In this document: one piece after another, positions 9,309-22,247 of the stretch | Layout: every line of letters starts with the position of its first letter | How positions within the stretch are numbered: position 1 is the first letter of the stretch | Source: an uncultured Armatimonadota bacterium | GTDB lineage: Bacteria; Armatimonadota; Fimbriimonadia; Fimbriimonadales; Fimbriimonadaceae | DNA: 64,000 bases | Reading direction: 5' to 3' | Assembly (NCBI GenBank): GCA_903927345.1 | Contig: CAIYMO010000031.1 | Span: forward strand, 87,767-151,766 | The notes under the pieces: generated by a model | Database searches by the model: none | What the model was told of the DNA's origin: nothing | What the model saw: the letters and a program-made list of their open reading frames with translations, nothing else | Translations under genes and position numbers: made by a program

Positions 9309-10934
9309 ATGCGAACTGAGATACTCATTGCCGGCGGAGGAACCGGAGGCGTCGCGGCTGCGATGATGGCATGTGACCTCGGTCACCGAGTCATCCTCAC
9401 CGAAGAAACGGACTGGATCGGAGGACAACTCACAGCCCAAATCGTCCCCCCCGATGAGCACCCCTGGATTGAGCAGTTCGGTTGCACAAGGCGATATCGC
9501 GAATTCCGAAACCGTGTCCGAACCGCATACTTCGCCCATCCCAACTTAGCCGAATCTGCGCGCAAGAATCCACTTCTGAATCCAGGCAGCGGTTGGGTCA
9601 GCTTGCTTTGCTTCGAGCCAAAGATTGGCCTCGAAGTCATCGAAGGGATGTTAGCGCCCTACGTCGGTGCCGGACTTCTTACGATCCTGCGTCGCCACAA
9701 GCCATTCTCCGCATCGACCGATGGGGATAAAGTAGAAGCTGTTCGTTTCCTGAACCTGGAGTCGGGCGAGTTCGTCACCATCGAAGCCGATGTTGTTTTG
9801 GACGCGACCGAGCTCGGCGACCTGCTCCCTATGACCAACACCGAGTACATCGTCGGAGCCGAGTCCAAAAGCCAAACTCAAGAGCCCAATGCCGTTGACG
9901 GTGATCCGGAGTGGGACAACGTCCAAGGCATCACGTGGTGCTTTGCTCTCGCCAACGATCCGAATTCCGAGCGGCGGATCGAAAAGCCCGCGCAATACGA
10001 CAAGTGGAAAAACTGGAAGCCCAACTTCTGGCCAGGCCCCATCCTTGGCTTCGAAGTGCTCCACGCCCACACTGGCGTCATCAAGGAACTTCCTCTCTAC
10101 GGCCGAAAGCCCGGTGACTGGTACGCCCTGTTCCCCTATCGCCAGATCGTCAGCGAGGATCGATTCGCTAACCCTGCCGGTGTTCACCCCGCTACCGTCG
10201 TGAACTGGCCCCAAAACGACTACTTCGAGGGCACCATCATGGACGTTGATCCTCTGCCATCCGGAAATCAAATCCCCGACGGATTCGATGTTCCGGGCGC
10301 AATGGGTCCGGTCTCCGCATCAAGGCTGAACGATTCCAAACAGCTGTCACTCAGCCTGCTGTACTGGCTACAAAACGATGCTCCTCGTCACGACGATCAG
10401 CCCGGTGCCTACCCCAACCTCTACATGCGCCCTGATCTCTCAGGAACCACCGATGGCTTCGCCAAGTACCCCTACATCCGAGAAGCAAGACGGATCCAAG
10501 CCGAGTACGTCGTCAAGGAGCAAGATGTCGCCGCGTATACCAATGAGGGCAAGGACCGTGCCCCATCCTTCGCAGACTCTGTCGGCGTCGGAGCTTATCG
10601 AATCGACCTGCACCCCAGCACAAACGGGGCGAACACCATCGATACCTCCACGCTGCCATTCGAGATCCCTTTAAGATCGCTCGTGCCAACGCGGATGAAG
10701 AACCTGATCCCCGCCTGCAAAAACCTGGGAGTGACGCATATCACCAACGGTTGCTACCGGCTCCATCCTGTCGAATGGAACATCGGCGAATCCGCAGCAG
10801 CGTTAGCCTCGTATACTCTTCGCATGGGCTCAAGCCAAGCCGTCTCTGCGTCAGCCGATTCGGTCAAGGAACTGCAAGCGCTCTTGGTGAGCCAAGGCGT
10901 TGAGCTTCGCTGGCCGCAGTTGCGCGCCCTGTAA
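9309..10934 (+). CDS. FAD-dependent oxidoreductase (FAD_oxidored family)
   Basis: The dinucleotide-binding fold begins at the third codon after the chosen start: ILIAGGGTGGVAAAMMACD, then HRVILTEETDWIGGQLTAQ. This marks the ATG at 9309 as the true start even though the frame is open back to 9162. The 541-residue protein matches the PF12831-type flavoproteins common in Planctomycetes, Verrucomicrobia and Armatimonadota. A late block (LIPACKNLGVTHITNGCYRLHPVEWNIGESA) is the usual C-terminal FAD-contacting region. Substrate unknown. A TAAACT lies 13 nt before the start. The CPBP protease gene begins 5 nt after the stop. Confidence 0.85.
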   Translation: MRTEILIAGGGTGGVAAAMMACDLGHRVILTEETDWIGGQLTAQIVPPDEHPWIEQFGCTRRYREFRNRVRTAYFAHPNLAESARKNPLLNPGSGWVSLLCFEPKIGLEVIEGMLAPYVGAGLLTILRRHKPFSASTDGDKVEAVRFLNLESGEFVTIEADVVLDATELGDLLPMTNTEYIVGAESKSQTQEPNAVDGDPEWDNVQGITWCFALANDPNSERRIEKPAQYDKWKNWKPNFWPGPILGFEVLHAHTGVIKELPLYGRKPGDWYALFPYRQIVSEDRFANPAGVHPATVVNWPQNDYFEGTIMDVDPLPSGNQIPDGFDVPGAMGPVSASRLNDSKQLSLSLLYWLQNDAPRHDDQPGAYPNLYMRPDLSGTTDGFAKYPYIREARRIQAEYVVKEQDVAAYTNEGKDRAPSFADSVGVGAYRIDLHPSTNGANTIDTSTLPFEIPLRSLVPTRMKNLIPACKNLGVTHITNGCYRLHPVEWNIGESAAALASYTLRMGSSQAVSASADSVKELQALLVSQGVELRWPQLRAL

Positions 10935-10939
10935 CAATC

Positions 10940-12331
10940 ATGGGAAACATTCCGCCAATCCAGTTTGAGCTTCCACCAAGCGTCGATGACGAGCAAAGTG
11001 GCGCGAAGCTCCCCCGCGTTTGGCTGGGTTGGGCCCTCATTGCCGTCATCTTCCTGTTTCTGATCGCAGCAAGTTTTAGCGCCGCGTCAGGAAAGCGGAT
11101 CCTCTCGACGCCTCAAACCAAGAAGTCGCAGGACAAGACGGTCGAGATGATGCTCGGACTCAAAGCAATCCAAGGCGGTTCGGGTCCCAAAGGCGAGGTC
11201 TTTGCTCAGTACATCGACGACCTCCGCGAAGACGCCAAGAAGTCGCCGAATGCCCAAAAACTCCGCGTCGCGCTCCGGGTTGAAGACGGAAAAGCCCCCT
11301 TCGCCGAGGATCTCAAAAATCTAGCAAACTCCACGGACGAACAGGATAAGGCGTTCTCACAGCTTTACGACAAGAAGGACATCCCCAAAGCCGAAGCCGA
11401 GCCTCTGATTGCCAAGCTCGATGGTAAAGACCTCGGCGAACGCGTCGCCTCGGTCCAATTCAAAGAAAAGTTCGGGGACAAGTCCATCCGCTCAAAGACC
11501 TTCCCTGCGGAGGCTGCGCTAAAATTTGGCATCTTCGGGCTTCTCGGCTGCACAGGGTTCCTTGCCGGAGTCGTGCTGCTGGGCATCTTCACCACTCAGC
11601 GGCTCGCGGGTGGCCTAAAACCGCTCGGCATGCCTCAGCATGCAGTTCCGTTGCCCGTTGCTGATCGCCTCGCGCTCGCCGCATCGATCATCATGTGCAC
11701 CTACTTGGGCCTTGGCTTGGTGGGCGAGCGATATCTCCAAAGTGTTCCCGTCGTCGACAAAGTGCTCCCGTTTGTTGGAATCTTCGTGGCAATGGGCTTC
11801 ATCTGCACCCAACCCATCATGGGCCACCGATTCACGCTGGAGTCCCTCGGGATCAGCAAGCAGGGTCTCGGAAAGAGAATTGCCTGGGGAATAGGCAGCT
11901 ACTTTGCCCTCATTCCCATCCTCTTGGTTGCTCTCTTTGTGGTGACCCTTCTCGCCAAGGTCCTTCCTGGCAATGCCCACCCAGTCGGTGAGGAAGTCCT
12001 GCAGGCAAACGGTCTTCAAGCGCTTGGTTTGCTCGTTATGGCTGCCGTGATCGCCCCCATCTGGGAGGAATTCATGTTCCGTGGTCTCTTGTTCCCGGCG
12101 TTCAGTGCAGTAACAAAAAGCCCCGTCTTAGGTGCCGTCATCTCGTGCTTCCTCTTCGCCGCGATCCATCCCCAAGGCCCCGCCGGAGTTCCGTTGCTCA
12201 TGACGCTCGCCCTAGGAATGTGCTTCATCAGCTACCAAACAAAGTCGCTAATTCCCAACATGGTGATGCACGCGATCAACAACGCTGGCGCGCTCCTGAT
12301 GCTGATGCTCCTTGGAAAAGACTTCTTCTAG
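10940..12331 (+). CDS. CPBP family intramembrane metalloprotease
   Basis: The protein (463 residues) has an N-terminal membrane segment (about 32-50), a charged non-membrane region (about 60-190) and then six or more hydrophobic segments. The CPBP/ABI motifs are present near the end: [12 protein letters not shown] (the EExxxR motif), FAAIHPQG (conserved His) and [10 protein letters not shown] (second His). These are the predicted metal and catalytic residues of this type II CAAX-protease family. The large N-terminal soluble insert is unusual. Its last 4 nt overlap the end of ruvB on the opposite strand. Confidence 0.88.
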   Translation: MGNIPPIQFELPPSVDDEQSGAKLPRVWLGWALIAVIFLFLIAASFSAASGKRILSTPQTKKSQDKTVEMMLGLKAIQGGSGPKGEVFAQYIDDLREDAKKSPNAQKLRVALRVEDGKAPFAEDLKNLANSTDEQDKAFSQLYDKKDIPKAEAEPLIAKLDGKDLGERVASVQFKEKFGDKSIRSKTFPAEAALKFGIFGLLGCTGFLAGVVLLGIFTTQRLAGGLKPLGMPQHAVPLPVADRLALAASIIMCTYLGLGLVGERYLQSVPVVDKVLPFVGIFVAMGFICTQPIMGHRFTLESLGISKQGLGKRIAWGIGSYFALIPILLVALFVVTLLAKVLPGNAHPVGEEVLQANGLQALGLLVMAAVIAPIWEEFMFRGLLFPAFSAVTKSPVLGAVISCFLFAAIHPQGPAGVPLLMTLALGMCFISYQTKSLIPNMVMHAINNAGALLMLMLLGKDFF

Positions 12332-13338
12332 TCGGTCAGGTCGCGCTTAGGCGGAACCATGCCAAGGTGCTTATAAGCAAGGTCGGTCACGCATCGACCG
12401 CGCGGAGTGCGTTGCAACATCCCAATTTGCAGAAGGTACGGCTCGTACACATCCTCAATGGTTTGTGAGTCCTCACCCGTGCTTGCGGCAAGCGTTTCAA
12501 TCCCAACCGGACCGCCGCGATGCCGTTCAATGATCAACTGAAGAAGTGTCCGGTCAATTCGGTCAAGTCCCAAGTCGTCCACTTCAAGCGCTCGCGCCGC
12601 CTTCTGTACAATGCTCTGACCAATCGTCTCGTGCCCATCCACTTGCGCGAAGTCTCGAACGCGTCGAAGTAGTCGGTTCGCAATTCGAGGCGTCCCTCGC
12701 GACCGCCGCGCAATCTCCTCAGCCCCATCCGGAGCGATCTCGTAACCCAAGATCCCTGCCGATCGGCGAACGATCTCAAACAGCGCATCTTGCTCGTAAT
12801 AGCGGAAGTGCGAGATGATTCCGAATCTGTCTCGGAGCGGCCCAGTTAGCAGTCCCTGGCGCGTAGTCGCCCCAACAACCGTGAACGCCGGCACTTCCAT
12901 CCGCACCGAACGAGCCGCAGGACCCTGCCCAATCATGATGTCCACCTTTCGGTCCTCCATCGCGGGGTACAGATACTCTTCAACCGTACGCGACAGCCGA
13001 TGGATTTCATCGATAAACAGAATCGCCCCCTCCTCAAGATTAGTGAGAATCCCCACTAGATCCCCCGGACGCTCAATTGCCGGACCACTCGTCACGTGAA
13101 CAATTGCTCCCATTTCGTTGGCGATAATGTGAGCCAGAGTCGTTTTGCCTAGTCCGGGAGGGCCATAAAGCAACACGTGGTCAACTGGCTCCCCGCGCTG
13201 TTTGGCCGCCTGAAGAAAGACCCCGAGGTTCTCCTTCAGAGTCTCCTGACCGATGAACTCACGCAAGAAACGGGGACGAAGTGAAAGTTCGTCCCCGTCT
13301 CCAGGTAGCTGATTCGGGTCAAGAGTGTCGTTGGCCAC
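12328..13338 (-). CDS. ruvB: Holliday junction branch migration helicase RuvB
   Basis: A 336-residue protein with full RuvB architecture: [19 protein letters not shown] at the start, Walker [20 protein letters not shown], Walker [26 protein letters not shown], sensor motifs [20 protein letters not shown], and the C-terminal winged helix ([12 protein letters not shown]). It drives branch migration with RuvA in homologous recombination. ruvA and ruvC are not in this window. The start is GTG at 13338, with TATAAT ending 5 nt before it. Confidence 0.97.
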   Translation of the reverse strand: MANDTLDPNQLPGDGDELSLRPRFLREFIGQETLKENLGVFLQAAKQRGEPVDHVLLYGPPGLGKTTLAHIIANEMGAIVHVTSGPAIERPGDLVGILTNLEEGAILFIDEIHRLSRTVEEYLYPAMEDRKVDIMIGQGPAARSVRMEVPAFTVVGATTRQGLLTGPLRDRFGIISHFRYYEQDALFEIVRRSAGILGYEIAPDGAEEIARRSRGTPRIANRLLRRVRDFAQVDGHETIGQSIVQKAARALEVDDLGLDRIDRTLLQLIIERHRGGPVGIETLAASTGEDSQTIEDVYEPYLLQIGMLQRTPRGRCVTDLAYKHLGMVPPKRDLTD

Positions 13339-13343
13339 TGCTT

Positions 13344-13349
13344 ATTATA
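13344..13349 (-). promoter_or_regulatory. Consensus -10 TATAAT, 5 nt before ruvB GTG
   Basis: Read on the minus strand, TATAAT is followed by AAGCA and then the GTG start of ruvB. Transcription would begin at or within a base or two of the start codon, so the ruvB mRNA is probably leaderless. I see no convincing -35 hexamer at 16-18 nt. Confidence 0.55.
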
Positions 13350-13365
13350 GAACCCTTTTGTCTAC

Positions 13366-17169
<3,804 letters not shown>

Positions 17170-17255
17170 TTAGTTTGCCAGATACCGAGCTGTTTTGCGA
17201 GGGATAACCGCCCGCTGGAGGAAAGATCAGTGAACCTTGGATGGCGCTCCGAGCA

Positions 17256-18107
17256 TCAAGATGCGCGGCGAGTATAGTCTCCGCCGATAATTCGATCAAA
17301 TTCTCCGCTAAGTACCCACTTCTCAAGTTCTTGCGTTCGGAACACGGGCATCGGGTGAGTCATTGTCTTCCCAAATGTCGCAAACAGAACAAACTTACCG
17401 AGCTTATCCAGAGCATCTGCGTCTTGGTACGCCCGCGCTTGGTCCATAAATGCGTCCTGATTCAGCTCATGCTTCAGCCTCGATGGCCCAGCCGCAAGTC
17501 GAATCAGCGACTGAATCGCAACCCCTTTGTCCTGAGCAACAAGGAGTCCTGCTCGGTCCGCTGAAAACTCTGCCTGACGAGACCACTCATAAAGCGCGAG
17601 CACCAGGGCATAAGTCGCCACGTCGGTTGCCCCCATAGTTCGCCGCCCAAGGATATCAAGCAACGGGAACAGGAGCCAGCCAATGGAGAAGTACAAAACG
17701 TGATTCGCCTTGATGTGCCCAAGCTCGTGACCCATGATGAAGAACAACTCCTCATCGCTCATAGTGTCAATCATCGAAGAGCGCAGACAGATATAAGGTC
17801 GCTCGACTCCACCCGCAAATGCGTTCGGGAACGGGTTAGAGGAGACATATAGCTCTGGCTCCGGCATGTCGAGAGTCTTCGCCGACTCACGCATGATCTC
17901 ATATAGTGTCGGATACTGGTTTGGTCCACAGCGAATCGAACTGCTCATGTTGTAGCAGTACATCCAGCGATCAATCCCGATTTCGTAAAACTTCGAGACC
18001 AATTGGGGAACCAGCGGAAGGTTCTGCAGCTTATCGAGTGCCCATTTGTCGGCATCCGATACAAAGGCATCCTTCGTGATTCCGCTCAAGATTTTGCGTT
18101 CGCTCAT
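17256..18107 (-). CDS. M48 family zinc metallopeptidase
   Basis: This 283-residue peptidase has the HELGHIKANH zinc motif and a downstream EFSADRAGLL motif carrying the third zinc ligand. It also has the N-terminal M48 signature (ELYVSSNPFPNAFAGGVERPYICL). One hydrophobic stretch follows HExxH (FSIGWLLFPLLDILG). Unlike HtpX it lacks several N-terminal membrane helices, so it may be cytoplasmic or peripheral. The gene begins 14 nt past the terminator hairpin of the chemotaxis operon and lies 92 nt upstream of the lacZ-like gene on the same strand. Confidence 0.88.
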   Translation of the reverse strand: MSERKILSGITKDAFVSDADKWALDKLQNLPLVPQLVSKFYEIGIDRWMYCYNMSSSIRCGPNQYPTLYEIMRESAKTLDMPEPELYVSSNPFPNAFAGGVERPYICLRSSMIDTMSDEELFFIMGHELGHIKANHVLYFSIGWLLFPLLDILGRRTMGATDVATYALVLALYEWSRQAEFSADRAGLLVAQDKGVAIQSLIRLAAGPSRLKHELNQDAFMDQARAYQDADALDKLGKFVLFATFGKTMTHPMPVFRTQELEKWVLSGEFDRIIGGDYTRRAS

Positions 18108-18121
18108 GGTTAATAAACAAG

Positions 18122-18157
18122 CCTACGCCCACAACCCGGCTGGGTTGCAGGCGTAGG
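18122..18157 (-). terminator. Terminator of the chemotaxis operon
   Basis: A two-part hairpin: CCTACGCC pairs with GGCGTAGG and, inside, CAACCC pairs with GGGTTG around a GGCT loop, with one CA/CA internal loop. On the minus strand it is followed by CTTGTTTATT, a T-rich tail. It sits between cheX and the M48 peptidase gene. Confidence 0.8.
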
Positions 18158-18189
18158 ACCCAAAAGTCCCGAGTGTCCGAGAATTTTGA

Positions 18190-18675
18190 TCAGGCCGCTG
18201 CGAGGGCGATCTTCGTGTCACGGAGACTCACATTGACCTCAATCTGGCCAACTCCTTCGAAAATCAATGGGATCACGAGCGTCGGCGTGTTAAACGTCGA
18301 GATTCGGATGCTGTTGCCACGAACCAGCGTTGGAGGGGTGATGTTACAAATCACACCTTGTCCCGCAAAGATTGAGGAACTGCTTCCCGTAATCATGTTC
18401 CCAAGCTCAGAGATAGCCGAAGCAACCAACTGGTCGAAAACGCGTGATGGTGCTCCCATCATCAGACTTGCGATTGCCAAAGCCGTATCCTTGGACATGC
18501 TGTACATGACCAAGCCTTCAAGGTCGCCGTTAACTCCGCAGAGAATATTCACCGGGAGAGCAGTAAACAACTCGGGCTTTGCGGACAACGGACCCCTGGT
18601 CGGTTTCGTACCCATCATCATTTCTGCTACCGCCGAGGTCGCCTCTGCGAATGGCGCAACAAATTCAACTTTCAT
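18190..18675 (-). CDS. cheX: CheX-like chemotaxis phosphatase
   Basis: The 161-residue protein starts MKVEFVAPFAEATSAV and contains SAISELGNMITG, the E-x-x-N phosphatase motif of the CheC/CheX/FliY family that removes phosphate from CheY. It is the last gene of the minus-strand chemotaxis operon, next to cheY. A TTG three codons upstream (18684) lies 3 nt after an AAAGGAG sequence and is an alternative start. I prefer the ATG because CheX homologues begin at this point. Confidence 0.85.
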   Translation of the reverse strand: MKVEFVAPFAEATSAVAEMMMGTKPTRGPLSAKPELFTALPVNILCGVNGDLEGLVMYSMSKDTALAIASLMMGAPSRVFDQLVASAISELGNMITGSSSSIFAGQGVICNITPPTLVRGNSIRISTFNTPTLVIPLIFEGVGQIEVNVSLRDTKIALAAA

Positions 18676-18705
18676 AAAACCCAATAACTCCTTTGTCGTC
18701 CGATG

Positions 18706-19068
18706 TTAGGCGGCATGACGGTTGATGACTTCAAGCACCTTATCTGCCTGGAACGGTTTAACAATGAACTCCTTGGCACCAGCCTGAAGAGCTTCAACCA
18801 TCAGGTTTTGCTGCCCCATTGCCGAGCACATCACTACCGTAGCGTTTGGATCACTGGCCCGAATCGCTTTGAGCGCCTCGATTCCGTCCATTTCCGGCAT
18901 GGTGATATCCATGGTGACTAGGTCTGGTTTGAGATCATTGTAAAGAGAAACGGATTCAACTCCGTTTGCTGCCTCTCCAACAACTTCAAATCCTGCATCC
19001 GTGAGAATGCGCTTGAGAGTAACTCGCATGAACAATGCGTCGTCAGTGATTAAGATGCGTTTAGCCAT
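18706..19068 (-). CDS. cheY: Chemotaxis response regulator CheY
   Basis: A single receiver domain (120 residues). The acidic pair is in ILITDDALF, the phospho-acceptor Asp in DLVTMDITMPEMDG, the Thr/Ser position in VVMCSAMGQ and the conserved Lys in FIVKPFQ. The ATG at 19068 is preceded by GAGGAG six bases upstream, which lies inside the end of cheR. The longer frame to 19113 would overlap cheR further and lacks a site. The two genes overlap by 19 nt. Its partner kinase CheA is not in the window. Confidence 0.93.
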   Translation of the reverse strand: MAKRILITDDALFMRVTLKRILTDAGFEVVGEAANGVESVSLYNDLKPDLVTMDITMPEMDGIEALKAIRASDPNATVVMCSAMGQQNLMVEALQAGAKEFIVKPFQADKVLEVINRHAA

Positions 19069-19862
19069 TTTTTCTCCTCGCTTGGTTTTTGATAGAAATA
19101 CGGTCTCGGACACTCGAAGCCGATTCCTTTTGGATTGAAGATGCGCTCACTGCCCCCGATGAATAGGTATCCACCCGGTCGCAAGGCATCAAAGAATCGT
19201 CGGAAGATCTGCTCCTTCGCTTCTTCAACGAAGTAGATCAAAACGTTCCGACAAACAATTAGGTCGTAGCCAGTTCCGTAGCTGTCTGCAAGAAGGTTAT
19301 GGCGTTGGAACGTCATGTACTTCTTCAGCTCGTCACTAACTGCGGCCCCTCGCGGCGTTCTGCTGAAGTACTTCTGGTACTCCTTGGGAACGTCACGAAA
19401 CTCTGTGCCGAACAACACGCCATCTTTGGCCTGTTGCATTGCCGCGGCATCGATGTCAGTGCAGACAATGCGATGCGGCTTTCGAGGCGAGTGAACATCC
19501 AGAATGGAGGCCAAGCTATACGCCTCAGCACCCGTCGAACATCCCGCACTCCAAACCTTGAGCGGCTTTCCGGCTTTTAACAAATCGTCTTTGATGAACT
19601 GTTCAAGGAACACCCAGTGCTCCGGATTTCGAAACACCTCAGTGACGTTGATCGCCAGTCGGTCCAAGAACCACTCGCGTGCCTCTCGATCCTTCAAAAC
19701 GAGATCTGTCAGTTCCTCAAAGGTCTTCAGCTTTCGTTGCTCAACAAGCATCACCATTCTTCGGGTCAGCTGATCTTGCTTATACTGGTTGAAATCAATT
19801 CCTGCCACCGAATTGAATCGACGGTAGAAGTCACAAAACTGTTTTTCACTAGGCGGCGGCAC
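19050..19862 (-). CDS. cheR: Chemotaxis protein methyltransferase CheR
   Basis: A 270-residue SAM-dependent methyltransferase that methylates glutamates of chemoreceptors. It has the N-terminal helical CheR domain (FCDFYRRFNSVAGIDFNQYKQDQLTRR), NVTEVFRNPEHW, the SAM motif WSAGCSTGAEAYSLA, and DLIVCRNVLIYF followed by ALRPGGYLFIGGSE. The start is GTG at 19862, decided by the strong site AAGGAGGAAAAC directly before it. The open frame to 20030 is read-through of cheB sequence. The gene overlaps the end of cheB by 14 nt. Confidence 0.93.
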   Translation of the reverse strand: MPPPSEKQFCDFYRRFNSVAGIDFNQYKQDQLTRRMVMLVEQRKLKTFEELTDLVLKDREAREWFLDRLAINVTEVFRNPEHWVFLEQFIKDDLLKAGKPLKVWSAGCSTGAEAYSLASILDVHSPRKPHRIVCTDIDAAAMQQAKDGVLFGTEFRDVPKEYQKYFSRTPRGAAVSDELKKYMTFQRHNLLADSYGTGYDLIVCRNVLIYFVEEAKEQIFRRFFDALRPGGYLFIGGSERIFNPKGIGFECPRPYFYQKPSEEKKWLNAS

Positions 19863-20877
19863 GTTTTCCTCCTTGAAGCGCAGCCATGATTGCCAAATGC
19901 AACTCATGAACTGGGAACTCACCATCGACCGCGCCGGCTTCTTTGGCTGACCTTGGCATTCCATAAACCGTGCAGGTCTCCGCAGATTCGCCCAAAACCA
20001 TTCCCCCGGCCTGCTTGATCGCAAGCGCACCGTGTGTGGCGTCCTTACCCATTCCTGTGAGAATCACACCCAAAGTTCGATCTCCCAAGTGCTTTGCGCC
20101 ACTCTCGAACAAGTAGTCAGCACAAGGCTTGACTCCCAGCCGCTCGGGGGCGTCGTTAAACCTCACCCGGCTCGCAGATTCAAACTCAAGGTGCTTCCCG
20201 CCCTGCGCAAGAAGCGCCAGCCCTGGCTCAAGCTTGTCGCCAGGCTCAGCTTCCCGAACCTTAAACGATCCTGCTCCAGCAAGCCTGTGGGCCAGGCTCT
20301 TGGTGAATCCAACCGGCATGTGCTGAACAATCACGCAAGGCACAGTCATGTCCTTGGGAAAAGTCTCAAACAATGTCATCAGAGCCTTCGGACCACCCGT
20401 TGAGGAAGCGATGAGCAACACTTTGTTGCTGTTAACGGCCTTCATCACCGGTCGGCTGCCAATCGACGGACCTCGTCCGACCCGTGCCTTAGCCGCCGTT
20501 CTAATCTTCGGAATCAACTCATTAAATGTGAGTTTCATCGTCTCAGCCGTAATCTGAGTCGGCTTCGCAATAAAGTCAATCGCGCCTATCTCAAGTGCCG
20601 CCATCGTGGCTTGTGTGCCCGAAGCCGTCAGAGTAGAGCACATCACTACCGGAGTTGGGCAGTCGGTCATGACTTCTTGCAGAGCAATCAGCCCGTTCTT
20701 GCGCGGCATCTCGATGTCCAGCGTAATCACATCTGGATTAAGATCTCGAACCTGCTTTAGAACCTCATCGCCGTTGGCAACAGTTCCAACCACAACCATA
20801 TCGCCGGCCGCATTCACGGCATCGCTGATCACGCGCCGCATGAAAATTGAGTCATCAACGACCAAAACCTTGATCAT
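19849..20877 (-). CDS. cheB: Protein-glutamate methylesterase/deamidase CheB
   Basis: A 342-residue protein with a receiver domain (phospho-Asp in VITLDIEMPRKNG) joined to a methylesterase domain. Catalytic Ser lies in IASSTGGPKALM, His in VIVQHMPVGFTKSLAHRL and Asp in ILTGMGKDATHGA. It removes methyl groups from receptors, opposing CheR. The ATG has GAGAGGAAGG upstream and overlaps the HDOD gene stop as ATGA. Confidence 0.95.
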   Translation of the reverse strand: MIKVLVVDDSIFMRRVISDAVNAAGDMVVVGTVANGDEVLKQVRDLNPDVITLDIEMPRKNGLIALQEVMTDCPTPVVMCSTLTASGTQATMAALEIGAIDFIAKPTQITAETMKLTFNELIPKIRTAAKARVGRGPSIGSRPVMKAVNSNKVLLIASSTGGPKALMTLFETFPKDMTVPCVIVQHMPVGFTKSLAHRLAGAGSFKVREAEPGDKLEPGLALLAQGGKHLEFESASRVRFNDAPERLGVKPCADYLFESGAKHLGDRTLGVILTGMGKDATHGALAIKQAGGMVLGESAETCTVYGMPRSAKEAGAVDGEFPVHELHLAIMAALQGGKRAAA

Positions 20878-21728
20878 GCAGCCTTCCTCTCTATGCTCTG
20901 AAGGTCCGCCCCTTGGCTTATTGCCATATCCAACATTTCATTGAGCTCGTCCATGGTTAGTCCGACCCTCTCAAATGCCTCTTGGTCCAATTGGTAAATC
21001 TGTCCGAATGCGCCCTCGTTGATTCCGCGCTCTCGCACCATGAAATCAGCAACGTGAATCAGGTCGGCAATCGGATCCGAAGTCTCGGGCAAACTGGGTT
21101 GGTGGTGATAGCGGATCGCGCTGCCATATACCCGCGGAAGGTTCCAAACATCACATAGCTCAGCCCCGACCTCAGCGTGATCGAATCCGTAAACTGCTCG
21201 TTCAATCTCATCGAGCGGACGCTCTTCTGCCTCGGCCCGTCGAACCAGAGAGTCAAAAGCGTTCTCCTTCCACACCGCAAACACAACGGTTCCGATATCG
21301 TGAAGGAGTCCGATGCAGAAAGGAAGCTCCGCATCCGGCATCTGCTTTCGAGTTGCCATCGCCCGGACCAAGTAAGCAGTCGTTAGAGAGTGATTCCACA
21401 GCAGCACTGGGCTAATTCCCTTGCCATCAAGCGCCTTATGCAACCAAGGGAAGCTAGCAGCCACAAGCGAAAGGCTCTTGACTGTCCTCATACCTAGAAC
21501 AACGACTGCGTCTGAGATTGAAGTCACCTCTCGAGTCATGCCATAGAATGCTGAGTTTGCAAGCCTGAGAATTCGCACCGAAAGGCTCGGATCTCGAGAC
21601 AACGTAGCCGCAACCGTAATCGCGCTAGAGTCGGCCATATCTGCCACACGCATTACTTCGAACGCCACTTCCGGCATCGAAGGCAGTTCTGTGGTCTGCC
21701 GAATAAGTTTGTTAAGCTGCTCTGACAA
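20874..21728 (-). CDS. HDOD domain protein
   Basis: The 284-residue protein is an HDOD domain (LPSMPEVAFEVMRVAD, LSRDPSLSVRILRLANSAFYG, ISDAVVVLGMRTVKSLSL, CIGLLHDIGTVVF, RYHHQPSLP). HDOD proteins are HD-GYP relatives usually without hydrolase activity that act as signalling scaffolds. Their presence in chemotaxis operons is common. The start is TTG at 21728 preceded by GGGGAGGGGAGAT, a strong ribosome site. It overlaps cheD by 17 nt and cheB by 4 nt. Confidence 0.88.
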   Translation of the reverse strand: MSEQLNKLIRQTTELPSMPEVAFEVMRVADMADSSAITVAATLSRDPSLSVRILRLANSAFYGMTREVTSISDAVVVLGMRTVKSLSLVAASFPWLHKALDGKGISPVLLWNHSLTTAYLVRAMATRKQMPDAELPFCIGLLHDIGTVVFAVWKENAFDSLVRRAEAEERPLDEIERAVYGFDHAEVGAELCDVWNLPRVYGSAIRYHHQPSLPETSDPIADLIHVADFMVRERGINEGAFGQIYQLDQEAFERVGLTMDELNEMLDMAISQGADLQSIERKAA

Positions 21729-22245
21729 ATCTCCCCTCCCCGACCTTGCAAAGCAAGTTCAATTCCCGAGAACCACATGCCACAAATACCTGCCCCGACA
21801 CCAAGCATAATTGCGTGGACGTAGCATGTGTTCCTCCAAGAACCTCAGCCTCAAGCCGAATTCCGAGCGCGGCAAGATTGGTGCGAAGCGCCTGAATGTT
21901 TCGCTCGCCGATATTCAAGTTCAGATTCGGAGAGCCCGGTCCAAACTTAAAAACGTTCGCGCCACCGACCGCCACAAATCTCAATCGACTCCTTCCCGCG
22001 CCAGTCGCGACAAGTTTGTCGATTAGTGCAGGCAGGGCAAGATCCATGTAACGCCCAGGAAGGTCCAGGTCCTTTCGGCCAGTGCTGTCAGGAAGCACCA
22101 CATGGGCAACCCCTCCGACTTGGGACAAAGAGTCATAGGCCATTACGCCAATGCAGCTCCCCAGCCCATGACAGCCGACCATCGGTGCCTTGCGCGCAAC
22201 GTGGATCTCACCCAATCGGGCGAGCAGAATGTCTTTTGTTTCCAT
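21712..22245 (-). CDS. cheD: Chemoreceptor glutamine deamidase CheD
   Basis: A 177-residue CheD protein with the active-site Cys region GSCIGVMAYD, the His strand GGVAHVVLPDS, the Thr-containing GGTHATSTQL replaced-end motif, and FVAVGGANVFKFG. CheD deamidates receptor glutamines and binds CheC, whose gene lies directly upstream (2 nt gap). The presence of both argues for the Bacillus/Thermotoga-type CheC-CheD-CheY adaptation loop. Confidence 0.92.
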   Translation of the reverse strand: METKDILLARLGEIHVARKAPMVGCHGLGSCIGVMAYDSLSQVGGVAHVVLPDSTGRKDLDLPGRYMDLALPALIDKLVATGAGRSRLRFVAVGGANVFKFGPGSPNLNLNIGERNIQALRTNLAALGIRLEAEVLGGTHATSTQLCLVSGQVFVACGSRELNLLCKVGEGRFVRAA

Positions 22246-22247
22246 GT

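Noticed and set aside
10920..10940. TAACAAT before the CPBP protease as a -10 element
   Set aside because: The TAA is the stop of the preceding gene and the hexamer would lie only 2 nt before the ATG; operon reading is simpler.
19863..20030. N-terminal extension of cheR
   Set aside because: The extra residues are cheB sequence read in another frame; the strong ribosome site supports GTG 19862.
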